A DNA stretch of 64,000 bases from Janibacter sp. DB-40 (GCF_029510815.1 NZ_CP120360.1:2604001-2668000), one strand, 5' to 3'. Positions 1 to 8,932 are shown, counted from the stretch's first letter. Translations and numbers: made by a program. Notes: generated by a model from the sequence alone, not told the origin.

Positions 1-359
1 GCGGCCTCCTCGTCGGGGGTGATGGCGGCGCAGACGATGGGGCCACGCAGGTCGGCGACGTGGCGTCCGGTCGCGATGCGGCAGCGCACCTGACCGGTGA
101 CCGGACGCTCGCCCACGTACGCGATCGAGTCGATGACGAAGGTGCCGATCAGGCCCAGGTGCACGTGCAGGACCCGCTCGCCGGCGAACTCGACGAAGAG
201 GTGCTTGCCATGGGCGCGCGCCTCGACCACCTCGTGGCCGTCGAGCAGTGCCGCGCCGGCGGCGAAGCGCCCCTGCGGGGACGACACGGACACGACCCGG
301 CCGGCGAAGGCGGCGTGCAGGTCGCGGGCGATCCGGTGGAGGGTGTGGCCTTCAGGCAT
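1..359 (-). CDS. Fpg/Nei family DNA glycosylase (3' end outside window)
   Basis: Base-excision repair enzyme that removes oxidised bases and nicks the abasic site. The protein begins MPEGHTLHRIA, the hallmark N-terminus of the Nei branch: Pro2 becomes the catalytic amine after Met removal and Glu3 is the acid. An HGKHLF segment further on carries the conserved beta-hairpin Lys. About 119 residues are visible and the zinc-finger C-terminus lies beyond the window, so the exact subfamily (Nei1 or Nei2 type) cannot be set. The gene ends the leftward run that starts with Ku, 12 bp away, which suggests co-transcription of repair genes. Confidence 0.88.
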   Translation of the reverse strand, partial: MPEGHTLHRIARDLHAAFAGRVVSVSSPQGRFAAGAALLDGHEVVEARAHGKHLFVEFAGERVLHVHLGLIGTFVIDSIAYVGERPVTGQVRCRIATGRHVADLRGPIVCAAITPDEEA

Positions 360-371
360 GGCGAAGGGGGG

Positions 372-1376
372 TCAGCTCGCCTTCTTCTTGGGGGTGGACT
401 TCTTCGCCGAGGTCTTCTTGGCAGCGCTCTTCTTCGCCGTGGACTTCTTGGCGGCGCTCTTCTTCGCCGGCGCCTTCTTGGCGGTGGACTTCTTCGCGGT
501 GCTCTTCTTGGCCGCGCTCTTCTTCGCCGGCGTCGAGCCGGACTCCTGGGCGGTCGGCGACTCCTCCCGGTCCTCCTGCGATGAGCCGGTGCTCTCCCCA
601 CGGGACTTCTTGGCCTTCTCGACCGACTGGGCCAGGGCGGCCAAGAGGTCGACGACCTCGCCACCCTCCTCCTCCTCGGTCTCCGGGGCGCGCACCTCTC
701 CCCCTTCGATCTTGGCGCGGACGAGGTCCTGGACGGCGATCGCGTAGTCGTCCTCGAACTCGTCGGCGTCGTAGTCGCCGGCGAGCTCGTCGATGAGCAG
801 GCGGGCCATGGCCATCTCCTTCTCGGAGGCCTCACCCGCCTCGTCGACCGCGGCGAAGTCGGCGCTGCGGATCTCGTCGGGCCACAGCATCGTCTGCATG
901 ACGATGACGCCCTCGCGCACGCGCAGCACCGCCATCGTCATCCGGGTGCGGATGGCGACGGTGACCACGGCCATCCGGCCCTGCGCCTCGAGCGCCTCGC
1001 GCAGGAGGACATAGGGCTTGGTGGCCGACTTGTCGGGCTCGAGGTAGTAGCTCTTGTCGAGGAGCATCGGGTCGATCTGGTCCTCGGGGACGAACTTCTC
1101 GACGCTGATCTCCTTGCTCGACCGGGTCGGCAGGCCGGCCATCTCCTCGTCGGTGAGGATGACCATCTCCCCGTCCTCGGTCTCGTACCCCTTGGCGATG
1201 TCGTCGTAGGCGACCTCTTCGCCGTCGATGCTGCAGAAGCGCTTGTAGCGGATGCGGCCGCCGTCGGTGCGGTGGACCTGTCGGAACTGGACGTCGTGGT
1301 TCTCCGTCGCGGAGTACAGCCGGACCGGGACGTTGACGAGGCCGAAGGAGACGGCCCCCTTCCAGATGGCGCGCAT
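372..1376 (-). CDS. ku: Non-homologous end-joining protein Ku
   Basis: Homodimeric ring protein that binds double-strand DNA ends and recruits LigD for bacterial end joining. The N-terminus MRAIWKGAVSFGLVNVPV is the Ku signature, and the core beta-barrel runs to about residue 260. Residues about 275-334 are a low-complexity Lys/Ala/Ser tail with repeated AKKS/AKKT units, like the basic tails of some actinobacterial Ku and histone-like proteins, which probably adds DNA affinity. Start: an ATG lies nine codons further upstream, but GGGAGGAA sits just before position 1376, so the shorter start is chosen (334 aa). It is divergent from ligD across about 63 bp, so the two NHEJ genes share a promoter region. 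Confidence 0.95.
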   Translation of the reverse strand: MRAIWKGAVSFGLVNVPVRLYSATENHDVQFRQVHRTDGGRIRYKRFCSIDGEEVAYDDIAKGYETEDGEMVILTDEEMAGLPTRSSKEISVEKFVPEDQIDPMLLDKSYYLEPDKSATKPYVLLREALEAQGRMAVVTVAIRTRMTMAVLRVREGVIVMQTMLWPDEIRSADFAAVDEAGEASEKEMAMARLLIDELAGDYDADEFEDDYAIAVQDLVRAKIEGGEVRAPETEEEEGGEVVDLLAALAQSVEKAKKSRGESTGSSQEDREESPTAQESGSTPAKKSAAKKSTAKKSTAKKAPAKKSAAKKSTAKKSAAKKTSAKKSTPKKKAS

Positions 1377-1439
1377 GCATTCCTCCCGAGGGTGAGCGTC
1401 CACCTCAGACTACGCGGGTACACGGGGCAGGATGGGGTC

Positions 1440-2371
1440 ATGCGACCGATGCTCGCCACGCTCACCGACGCCGTGCCGCAGGGCGCGGAGTGGGTCCACG
1501 AGGTCAAGTGGGACGGGATGCGCGTCATCGTCGAGGCGAAGGGGGGTGCCCTCACCGTGACGAGTCGCACCGGTCGGGACGTCACGGTCGCCTACCCCGA
1601 GCTCGCACCGCTGGCGCAGCTCTACGACGACATGGTCCTCGACGGCGAGCTCGTCGCCCTGGTCGACGGCCGTCCCTCCTTCGCCGGTCTCACCGAACGC
1701 ATGCACGTGACGAACGCCCGCCGCGCGGCCACGCTCGCCGGCTCCCGCCCGGTGACGCTCATGGCCTTCGACCTGCTGCGGCTGCTCGGCCAGGACCTCA
1801 CCGCCCAGCCGTGGTCGGCGCGCCGGACGCTGCTGGAGCAGCTCGACATCGACGGGTCCCGCTGGCAGGTCCCGCCGACCCACGACGACGGCCAGGGCCT
1901 GCTCGCGGCGACCGCGGAGCAGGGTCTGGAGGGCATCGTCTCTAAGCGCCGCTCCTCCCCCTACGCCGCCGGTCGCCGCTCCCCCGACTGGCGCAAGCGC
2001 CCGCACCGCGACAGCGAGTCCGTCGTCGTCGGCGGCTGGCGGAGGGAGATCGGCGGCACCCTGCTCGGCGCCGTCCTCGTGGGGGTCCCGGGGCCCGACG
2101 GGTGGGACTTCGTCGGTCGGGTCGGCGCCGGCCTCGCCGGCCGTGCGGGAGCCGCCATGCTCGAGCGGCTCCGTCCCCTCGAGCGGGGCGACTCCCCTTC
2201 GCCTCCGAGGTGCCGCGCGAGGACGTGAAGGGGACGACGTGGGTCGAGCCGGAGGTCGTCATCGACGTCGCCAGCCTGGGCCGCGGGAGCGGCCGCCTGC
2301 GCCAGCCCTCGTACCTGCGCACCCGCACCGACCTGACCACCGCCGACCTGTGGGAGACGACCGATGGCTGA
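1440..2371 (+). CDS. ligD: ATP-dependent DNA ligase, LigD ligase module (single-base frameshift)
   Basis: Seals breaks in Ku-dependent end joining. The adenylation motif EVKWDGMR has its nucleophile at Lys23, ELVALVDG and EGIVSKR are later nucleotidyl-transferase motifs, and the OB-fold follows. As sequenced, the frame ends at 2228 after a non-homologous tail. The expected C-terminus (SEVPREDVKGTTWVEPEVV, then LRQPSYLRTRTD) continues in the -1 frame to a stop at 2371. Restoring one C in the run at 2194-2197 gives a continuous protein of about 310 aa. The stop overlaps the start of the polymerase gene by 8 bp. The frameshift lies in a C run and resembles an assembly error. If it is real, the ligase lacks the end of its OB-fold. 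Confidence 0.85.
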
Positions 2372-3251
2372 CTCACGCGGAAGCGTCACGAGGGTCGAGG
2401 TGGCCGGGCGCACGATGCGCCTGACCTCGCTGGAGAAGGTGATGTACCCCGCCACCGAGACGACGAAGGGGGAGATCCTCGCCTACTACGCCCGGGCCGG
2501 TGAGACGCTCCTGGCGCACCTGGCGCAGCGTCCCGTGACGCGGGTGCGATGGCCGCACGGGACCGGCGGGGAGAGCTTCTTCGAGAAGAACCTGCCGTCC
2601 GGGGCACCGAGCTGGCTGCCGCGGGTGCAGGTGGACGACGTGACCTTCCCCCTCGTGGAGGACCTCGCCCACCTGACCTACCTCGTCAACCTCAACAGCA
2701 TCGAGCTGCACGTCCCGCAGTGGCGGGTGGACGAGGACGGCGCGCGGCTCAACCCCGACCGGCTGGTCATCGACCTGGACCCGGGCAAGCCGGCCGGGCT
2801 GCACGAGTGCGCCCGGGTCGCCCTGCTGCTGCGCGAACGCCTCGGACGCCTGGGGCTCGACCTGTACCCGGTCACCTCCGGCAGCAAGGGGATGCAGCTC
2901 TACGCCCCGCTCGGCGGTGACCTCACGAGCAACCAGGTGCGCGACCTCGCCCAGCAGCTGGCGCAGGAGATGACCAAGAACCATCCCGACCTGGTGCTGT
3001 GGAAGATGACCAAGTCGCTGCGCCCGGGGAAGGTCTTCCTCGACTGGAGCCAGAACGTCGCGGCCAAGACGACCGTCTGCCCGTACTCGATGCGCGGTCG
3101 GGACGACCCGTGGGTGGCGGCACCGCGCACGTGGGACGAGGTCGAGGCCGGGGCGGAGGACGCGGAGGCGCTGCAGCAGCTGGACTTCGACGAGGTCCTC
3201 GTCCGGCTCGAGGAACACGGCGACCCGCTCGAGCCGCTGCTGCCCGCCTGA
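2364..3251 (+). CDS. LigD primase/polymerase module (stand-alone)
   Basis: Primase-polymerase of the archaeo-eukaryotic primase superfamily that fills gaps, preferring ribonucleotides, during end joining. The 295 aa match a whole LigD-Pol domain: an N-terminal TSLEKVMYPA segment, the catalytic DLDPG acidic motif near residue 136, then SGSKGMQLYAPL with the conserved Ser/His-region residues, and WSQN near the end. The ATG overlaps the ligase stop, so translation is probably coupled. In Mycobacterium, LigD is one polypeptide with polymerase, nuclease and ligase domains. Here polymerase and ligase are separate and no nuclease (PE) module is visible nearby. Confidence 0.92.
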   Translation: MADSRGSVTRVEVAGRTMRLTSLEKVMYPATETTKGEILAYYARAGETLLAHLAQRPVTRVRWPHGTGGESFFEKNLPSGAPSWLPRVQVDDVTFPLVEDLAHLTYLVNLNSIELHVPQWRVDEDGARLNPDRLVIDLDPGKPAGLHECARVALLLRERLGRLGLDLYPVTSGSKGMQLYAPLGGDLTSNQVRDLAQQLAQEMTKNHPDLVLWKMTKSLRPGKVFLDWSQNVAAKTTVCPYSMRGRDDPWVAAPRTWDEVEAGAEDAEALQQLDFDEVLVRLEEHGDPLEPLLPA

Positions 3252-3253
3252 CC

Positions 3254-5065
3254 CTAACGGGGGTCGACGACGCGGGCATCCCCGCCTCCGCGCCGCACCG
3301 GTTCGGCCACCGCTGTCGTGCTGCCGTCGGGCAGGAACTCGATCGCGGTGAGCGCACCGATCTCGGAGACCGCGGAGAACTCGTGACCGTAGGCCCTCAG
3401 CGCCGCGCCGTGGGCGGCGGTGAACTCGGGCTCAGCGCTCACCGTCGTCGTGTTTCGCTGGCTGGCCCGGGGCGCAGCCAGAGCCGACTCCATGTCCATG
3501 CCCAAATCGATCCGGTTGACCAGGGTTTGCGCCACCGTGGTGATGATGGTCGACCCACCGGGGGACCCCAGCGCCATGGCCGGCTCGCCGTCCTCGAGCA
3601 CGATGGTCGGCGAGATGGACGAGCGAGGACGCTTGCCGGGCGCGATGCTGTTCGGGCCCGTGTCGTCGGGGTCGGCCGAGAAGTCCGTCAGCTCGTTGTT
3701 GAGCAGGAAACCTCGATCCGGCACCACGATGCCGCTCCCACCGGTCTGCTCGATCGTGGTGGTGTACGAGACCACGTTGCCCCACTGGTCGGCCACGGTC
3801 AGGTGCGTGGTCGACAGGCCCTCGGAGTCCTCGCCGGATGCCCCGACGGTCTCGGGGACCTGGTCGCACGACTCCACGTAGTCCCCGTCGGCCTCACCTG
3901 CGTCCACCGGCTTGTCGGCGGCCCGCTCGGGATCGATCTGGCAGGAGCGCTCCCCGGCGAAGCCGTCCGACAGCAGCTCCTCGACGGGGACGTCGACGAA
4001 CTCGGAATCCCCCAGGTAGGCCCCACGGTCGGCGTAGGCCAGGGCACTGGCCTCCAGGTAGTGGTGGAGTGCCTGGTCCTGCGGCATCGAGCCGAGGTCG
4101 TACTGCTCCAAGATGTTGAGGATCTCACCGACGGTGGTGCCACCGCTGGACGGCGGCGCCATGCCGTAGACGTCGTACCCGCGGTAGTCGTTGTGCGTCG
4201 GCTCCGGGGTGCGCACCTCGTAGTCGGCGAGGTCGGAGGTCTCCATCGACCCGGGCGGCACCGGCAGGTCCGTGTCCTCGACGACGGGGGGATTCTGCAC
4301 GGCAGAGACGACCTCCTCGGCGAGCGGACCGTTGTAGAAGCTGTCCGCACCCTTCCGCGAGATCAGTCCGTAGGTGTGCGCAAGATCCCGGTTGCGGAAG
4401 ATTGACCCGACCTCGGGGGCCTCGCCGTCAGGCAGGTAGAGCTCGGACGTCGAGCTGAAGGCCGAGAACCGCTCCTCGTTGTCGAGGATCTGGGAGCGGA
4501 AGGTGTCGTCGACCACGAATCCGCGGCGTGCGAGCTGGGTCGCGGGTCGGAGCGCGTCGGCCATGGAGTAACTGCCCCACTGCGCGAGTGCCGCGTCCCA
4601 CGTCGCCAGGGTGCCGGGCACCCCGACGGCGACGCCACTCGTCACGCGCTCCGGCGAGAACGGGTACAACCCTCCGGTGTCCGGGTTGACGAAGGCGTCC
4701 TTCGTCATCCCCATCGGGGCTTCCTCGCGACCGTCGATGGTCTCGACCTCGCCGGTGTCGACGTCGTAGTGGACGAAGAACCCGCCGCCACCGATGCCGG
4801 TGCTGAAGGGCTCGGTGACGCCGAGTGCAGCCGTGGTGGCGATTGCGGCGTCGGTCGCGTTCCCGCCCTTGCGCAGCACTTCCAGTCCGACCGCACTCGC
4901 GGACGGATCGACCGACGTGACTGCTCCGCCGAAGCCGCTCGCGGTCGGATTCTTGTCCTCGGCGCGAGGGTCCCCGCTGGCCGGTGCTGCCGTCATCGAC
5001 AGCCCCAGCGCTCCGGCGGCAGCCAGCGCCACGAGGTAGCTGGCGCGCGGTCTCGTTGTGCCCAT
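3254..5065 (-). CDS. ggt: Secreted gamma-glutamyltransferase
   Basis: Ntn-hydrolase that cleaves the gamma-glutamyl bond of glutathione and related compounds and transfers it to water or amino acids. The 603 aa begin with a signal peptide (basic start, hydrophobic LVALAAAGALGLSM, then AAPASG). The large subunit includes GGNATDAAIATTAALGV and GIGGGGFFVHYD. The autocatalytic cleavage site is GLSTTHLTVAD near residue 416, where the conserved Thr becomes the N-terminal nucleophile of the small subunit; PGGSTIITTV is also typical. It lies tail to tail with the LigD polymerase gene, 2 bp apart. Length and motifs are normal for the family. Confidence 0.95.
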   Translation of the reverse strand: MGTTRPRASYLVALAAAGALGLSMTAAPASGDPRAEDKNPTASGFGGAVTSVDPSASAVGLEVLRKGGNATDAAIATTAALGVTEPFSTGIGGGGFFVHYDVDTGEVETIDGREEAPMGMTKDAFVNPDTGGLYPFSPERVTSGVAVGVPGTLATWDAALAQWGSYSMADALRPATQLARRGFVVDDTFRSQILDNEERFSAFSSTSELYLPDGEAPEVGSIFRNRDLAHTYGLISRKGADSFYNGPLAEEVVSAVQNPPVVEDTDLPVPPGSMETSDLADYEVRTPEPTHNDYRGYDVYGMAPPSSGGTTVGEILNILEQYDLGSMPQDQALHHYLEASALAYADRGAYLGDSEFVDVPVEELLSDGFAGERSCQIDPERAADKPVDAGEADGDYVESCDQVPETVGASGEDSEGLSTTHLTVADQWGNVVSYTTTIEQTGGSGIVVPDRGFLLNNELTDFSADPDDTGPNSIAPGKRPRSSISPTIVLEDGEPAMALGSPGGSTIITTVAQTLVNRIDLGMDMESALAAPRASQRNTTTVSAEPEFTAAHGAALRAYGHEFSAVSEIGALTAIEFLPDGSTTAVAEPVRRGGGDARVVDPR

Positions 5066-5239
5066 GTGTACTCCCTGGCCGGGTCGAACACCACCGGGCG
5101 GTCAGGCTGTCCGACGTGTGGGTGTGGTCCCGACCGACCCTATAGCCGTGATGTGAGGTGCGCCACACGAGACGATCGGTCGGTGGAGGTGAACGCGCCG
5201 ACGAATCACCCGCGGGTTGACGTTCGCCCCATCAATGCC

Positions 5240-5866
5240 TCACGCCCGTCGCGGGCAGCCGGCACAGGCGTCCAGGCCGGGCAGGGCGTACATGAGGCAG
5301 CACGACGTCCGCTCCGGCGGCGGCGCTCCGACGAGCCGGGCGAGGGCGATCTCCCACATGTCCTCGACCATGCCGAGCCGCTGCCGGCTGCTCATCTTCG
5401 TCGGTGTCGGCAACCGGGTGGCCAGGGTGGTGCCGGTCTCGCGGTACCCCGCCCAGGCCGTCTCCAGCCGCTCGACGTCGTCCTCGACCCGCTGGTGGCC
5501 GCCGGGGCGCACCTGCACCGCGACCGGGTAGAGGTAGGACGGGTCGAGGTCGAGGGACCACAGCGCCGGTTCGGCGTCGAGGGCGAAGGGGGTGCGCACC
5601 GCCGCGGTCGCGATGACCGTCGCGAGCGGGTCGAGCAGGTACTGCAGGACGAACGCCGAGGGCATCCCGGCCGGCGCGGTGCCGGACTGGGCGATCGTCA
5701 CCTGTCGGTAGGCCTCGATCCACCGCGGTGCGACCTGCAGCGCACGGGCGAGCGGAACGCCCCGGTCCGGGTCGCCGTCGTCGGCGACCCGGACCGTGAG
5801 GAAGGCGAGGTGCCGGTCGAGCTGCGCGACCGCGGCACGCAGCTCAGCGGCGCCGACCTCGCTCAG
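5240..5866 (-). CDS. FhuF-like (2Fe-2S)-binding protein, probable ferric-siderophore reductase
   Basis: About 208 aa. The C-terminus has a CC-x10-C-x2-C pattern (CCLMYALPGLDACAGCP), the unusual iron-sulphur ligand set of FhuF-type ferric iron reductases, which release iron from siderophores in the cytoplasm. The rest is a poorly conserved alpha/beta domain with an LLDP-centred segment. Start: there is no ATG, GTG or TTG at the expected place. The reading overlaps the lsr2 stop as CTGA, so a CTG start at 5866 is proposed; an ATG at 5950 would lie deep inside lsr2. No siderophore genes are adjacent. The family call rests on the cysteine pattern and general layout. Confidence 0.7.
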   Translation of the reverse strand: MSEVGAAELRAAVAQLDRHLAFLTVRVADDGDPDRGVPLARALQVAPRWIEAYRQVTIAQSGTAPAGMPSAFVLQYLLDPLATVIATAAVRTPFALDAEPALWSLDLDPSYLYPVAVQVRPGGHQRVEDDVERLETAWAGYRETGTTLATRLPTPTKMSSRQRLGMVEDMWEIALARLVGAPPPERTSCCLMYALPGLDACAGCPRRA

Positions 5867-6192
5867 CCCGTGGCCTTGGCGTAGGCGTCGCGGACCTTCT
5901 TGCTGATCCGGCCGCGGTCGGACACCTCGTGGCCGTTGGCCCGGGCCCACTCGCGGATCTTCGCCAGCTCGTTGCTGTTGGAACGCGACGAGGAGGACGA
6001 TCCGCTGCTGCGACGACCGGCCACCCGCCGACCGGCGCCGACGTACCCGGCAAGGGCGTCGCGCAGGGCGGTCGCGTTCTTCTCGTTGAGGTCGATCTCG
6101 TAGCTGACGCCATCAAGACCGAAGGTGACGGTCTCGGTGGCCTCACCCCCGTCGATGTCGTCCTCGAGGATGATCTGGACACGCTGGGCCAT
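5863..6192 (-). CDS. lsr2: Lsr2, H-NS-like nucleoid-associated protein
   Basis: Bridges DNA and silences AT-rich, often foreign, DNA in actinobacteria. The 109 aa start MAQRVQIILEDDIDGG with the N-terminal oligomerisation domain, including FGLDGVSYEIDL. A Ser/Arg-rich linker follows at about residues 54-72. The C-terminal DNA-binding domain IREWARANGHEVSDRGRIS carries the RGR hook that inserts into the minor groove. It sits upstream of the FhuF-like gene with a 4-bp overlap. The upstream region is clearly AT-richer than the window, which suits self-binding by Lsr2. Confidence 0.97.
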   Translation of the reverse strand: MAQRVQIILEDDIDGGEATETVTFGLDGVSYEIDLNEKNATALRDALAGYVGAGRRVAGRRSSGSSSSSRSNSNELAKIREWARANGHEVSDRGRISKKVRDAYAKATG

Positions 6193-6266
6193 GTCGGGCT
6201 CCGTTCAATTGAAGAAAGTCTTTGGGATGCATTCCACAATAGTCAGGAATCCGATGAATCGCCCAA
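6193..6266 (-). promoter_or_regulatory. AT-rich region upstream of lsr2
   Basis: This short gap has AATT and AAATAATT stretches that stand out from the 71% GC surroundings. It must hold the lsr2 promoter and is a plausible Lsr2 binding site for autorepression. No -35/-10 pair is clear enough to place. Confidence 0.4.
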
Positions 6267-6479
6267 TTATTTGTCCACAGGTCCGTCCTTCTTGGGGAGC
6301 GGCTGGTGATTTCCCTTGAGGTTGTCACCGTGCTCCGCATTCCATTTCGCAATGGCCTTTCGCTCACTGCGGTCGGCCTCGATCATGTAGCGGATGATCC
6401 AGTAGAAGAGATAACCCACCCCGACCGTCGGCAGCAGCGCGGCCAGATAGGGCCAGTACTCGGCAATGAATGCACCCAT
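6267..6479 (-). CDS. Small single-pass membrane protein, unknown function
   Basis: A 70-aa protein: a short N-terminus, one hydrophobic helix (YLAALLPTVGVGYLFYWIIRYMI, residues about 10-32), then a charged cytoplasmic tail with ADRSERKAIAKWNAEHG. It follows lysS by 2 bp, so it is almost certainly in the lysS transcript. The 3' end is AT-rich like the following intergenic stretch. Small membrane proteins of this form are common after lysS in actinobacteria, but I know of no assigned function. Confidence 0.7.
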   Translation of the reverse strand: MGAFIAEYWPYLAALLPTVGVGYLFYWIIRYMIEADRSERKAIAKWNAEHGDNLKGNHQPLPKKDGPVDK

Positions 6480-6481
6480 GA

Positions 6482-7984
6482 TCAGGCCTCGGGCTTCAGG
6501 TGGGGGAAGAGGATCGTCTCGCGGATGCCGACGCCGGTGAAGAGCATGATCAGGCGATCGATGCCCAGACCGAGTCCACCCATCGGCGGCGCGCCGAACT
6601 CCAGCGCCCGCAGGAAGTCCTCGTCCAGCTGCATCGCCTCGTCGTCGCCGGCAGCGGCGCGCCGGGACTGGTCCTCGAGGACCTCGCGCTGGATGACCGG
6701 GTCGATCAGCTCGGAGAACGCCGTGCCCCGCTCGACACCGCCGATGAAGAGGTCCCAGGCCTCGATGAGGCCCTCCTTCTCCCGGTGCGGGCGGGCCAGC
6801 GGCTGGGCGATCGCCGGGTAGTCGCAGATGAAGGTGGGCTGGATGCAGGTGGGCTCGACGAGCTCGGCGACCATCTCCATGGCGGCCTTGCCGGCGTCCC
6901 AGGACGGGTCGAGGGAGACCCCGTTCGCCTCCGCGATCTCGCGCAGGCGCTCGACCGGGGTGGTCACGTCGACGTCCTCGCCGACGGCCTCGCTCAGGGC
7001 GGGGTAGAAGGACAGCCACCGCCACTCACCATCGAGGTCGACCTCCCCGGCGGGAGTGGTCACCCGGCGGGTCCCGGCGACATCGGCAGCGGCAAGAATG
7101 AGCGCCTTGATCAGCTCGGCCATCGTGAACTGGTCACCCCAGGCCTCGTAGACCTCGAGCGAGGTGAATTCCGGGGAGTGTGTGGAGTCCACACCCTCGT
7201 TGCGGAAAAGGCGCCCCATTTCGTAGACACGGTCCACACCACCGACGACGGCCTTCTTCAACGGCAGCTCGAGGGCAATGCGCAGCGACATCCCCTGGTC
7301 GAAGGCATTCATGTGCGTATCGAAAGGACGCGCCGCGGCGCCACCGTGCACGAGCTGCAGCACCGGCGTCTCGATCTCGATGAATTCACGGGCGTGCAGG
7401 GTCTCGCGAATGGCCCGAACGATCCCCGCGCGCAGCCGGACCATGTCGCGGGCCTCCTGGCGCACGACGAGGTCGGCATAGCGCTGGCGCACCCGCGCCT
7501 CCTCCGACAGCTCCTTGTGCAGGACGGGAAGGGGGCGCAGCGCCTTGGAGGCCATCGACCAGGAGGTGGCCATGACAGACAGCTCCCCGCGGCGGGAGCG
7601 GATGACGCGCCCGGTGACGGCGACGTGGTCACCGAGGTCGACGTCGTGCTTCCACGAGTCGAGGGCCTCCTGGCCGACCTCGGCGAGCGAGAGCATGATC
7701 TGCAGGCGGGTGCCGACGCCCTCCTGCAGGGCGGCGAAGGCGAGCTTGCCGGTGTTGCGCACGAACATCACGCGACCGGCGACGGTGACGACGTCCTGGG
7801 TCTCCTCGCCGGTCTCCAGGTGGCCCCAGGTCTCGTTGACCTGCGCGAGGGAGTGGGTGCGCGCGGCGCCGACCGGGTAGGCCTGCTTGCCGTCGGCGAG
7901 GATGCGGTCGCGCTTCTCGCGCCGGATGCGCATCTGCTCCGGCAGCTCGTCGTCGGCAGGGGTCTCGGTCGGCTCGTCACTCAC
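6482..7984 (-). CDS. lysS: Lysyl-tRNA synthetase, class II
   Basis: Charges tRNA-Lys. The 500 aa have an N-terminal OB-fold anticodon-binding domain (VAGRVMFVRNTGKLAF to VAVTGRVIRSRRGELSV, about residues 65-150). The class II catalytic core follows: motif 2 near VYEMGRLFRNEGVDSTHSPEF and motif 3 GLGLGIDRLIMLFTG near residue 475. The start is a GTG at 7984. In the middle, LRIALELPLKKAVVGG differs slightly from the usual LRIAPELYLKRLVVGG. Many actinobacteria carry two lysyl-tRNA synthetases, so this copy could be the housekeeping or a second enzyme. Confidence 0.93.
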   Translation of the reverse strand: MSDEPTETPADDELPEQMRIRREKRDRILADGKQAYPVGAARTHSLAQVNETWGHLETGEETQDVVTVAGRVMFVRNTGKLAFAALQEGVGTRLQIMLSLAEVGQEALDSWKHDVDLGDHVAVTGRVIRSRRGELSVMATSWSMASKALRPLPVLHKELSEEARVRQRYADLVVRQEARDMVRLRAGIVRAIRETLHAREFIEIETPVLQLVHGGAAARPFDTHMNAFDQGMSLRIALELPLKKAVVGGVDRVYEMGRLFRNEGVDSTHSPEFTSLEVYEAWGDQFTMAELIKALILAAADVAGTRRVTTPAGEVDLDGEWRWLSFYPALSEAVGEDVDVTTPVERLREIAEANGVSLDPSWDAGKAAMEMVAELVEPTCIQPTFICDYPAIAQPLARPHREKEGLIEAWDLFIGGVERGTAFSELIDPVIQREVLEDQSRRAAAGDDEAMQLDEDFLRALEFGAPPMGGLGLGIDRLIMLFTGVGIRETILFPHLKPEA

Positions 7985-8047
7985 GATCCCCCACGATATC
8001 CGCGGACCGGTCGGCGCCCGAATCGCCTCGGTCCCGGGAGAGGGGGC

Positions 8048-8932
8048 TCAGACCAGGTCGAGCGCGAGGTCGATGATCGGCGAGGAGTGGGTCAGCCCAC
8101 CGACGCTCATGTAGTCGATCCCGGTGGAGCCGTACTCGGCGGCCACCGCCAGGCTCAGCCCGCCGGTCGCCTCGATCTCGACGGACACACCGAGCTCGGC
8201 CGCACGGGCCCGGGCCGCGTCGACCGTCGTGCGCAGCAGGTCGAGCGACATGTTGTCGCACATGAGGAACCGGGCCCCGACCTCGAGCGCCTCCAGCGCC
8301 TGCTCGGTCGACTCGACCTCCACCTCGATCGCGATCCCGGGGAAGCGCTCGCGGATGGCGGTGTACGCGGCGCCCACTCCCCCGGCGGCGACGACGTGGT
8401 TGTCCTTGACCATCGCGACGTCGAAGAGGCCCATCCTCTTGTTCGTCCCCCCACCGGCGCGCACCGCGTACTTCTCCAGCTCGCGCATGCCGGGCGTGGT
8501 CTTGCGGGTGTCGAGCACGCTGCACCCGGTCCCGGCCAGCGCGTCCGCCCAGCGGCGGGTGTGCGAGGCGATCCCGGACAGTCGGGACATGACGTTGAGC
8601 AGCGTCCGCTCGGCCATGAGTACCTGCCGGACGGATCCGTCGAGGACGGCGATGACGTCGCCGGCCGCCAACCGGGTCCCGTCGGCGATCCGCACGTCGA
8701 GCGAAGGGGGCGTCCCTCCGGTCAGCGCGGCGACCCCCTCGAGGACGAGCGCGATGACGGGTGCGCCGGCGAGGACCCCGCGCTCGCGGGCGACCACGTG
8801 ACCGGTCGCGACCTGGTCGGCCGGGATGGTGGCGGAGCTCGTGACGTCGAGACCGTCCGGACCGAGGTCCTCCGCCAGAGCGGTGTCGACGAGCCGGCGG
8901 GCGGCCTCGAGCGGGAAGTCCGGGTCGGTCAC
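8048..8932 (-). CDS. nadC: Nicotinate-nucleotide pyrophosphorylase (quinolinate phosphoribosyltransferase)
   Basis: Converts quinolinate and PRPP to nicotinate mononucleotide in de novo NAD synthesis. The 294 aa include SRLSGIASHTRRW, LDTRKTTPGMRELEKYAVRAGGGTNKRMGL and VKDNHV, the substrate-binding residues of the family, and end with the TGIDYMSVGGLTHSSP strand. The GTG start overlaps the nadB stop by 4 bp (GTGA), so translation is coupled. No nadA is visible in the operon, so quinolinate synthase must be encoded elsewhere. Confidence 0.95.
   Translation of the reverse strand: MTDPDFPLEAARRLVDTALAEDLGPDGLDVTSSATIPADQVATGHVVARERGVLAGAPVIALVLEGVAALTGGTPPSLDVRIADGTRLAAGDVIAVLDGSVRQVLMAERTLLNVMSRLSGIASHTRRWADALAGTGCSVLDTRKTTPGMRELEKYAVRAGGGTNKRMGLFDVAMVKDNHVVAAGGVGAAYTAIRERFPGIAIEVEVESTEQALEALEVGARFLMCDNMSLDLLRTTVDAARARAAELGVSVEIEATGGLSLAVAAEYGSTGIDYMSVGGLTHSSPIIDLALDLV

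Noticed and set aside
5066-5239. Possible small gene or RNA between ggt and the FhuF-like gene
   Set aside because: Only the ggt upstream region; no hairpin, conserved RNA motif or start with ribosome site was found.
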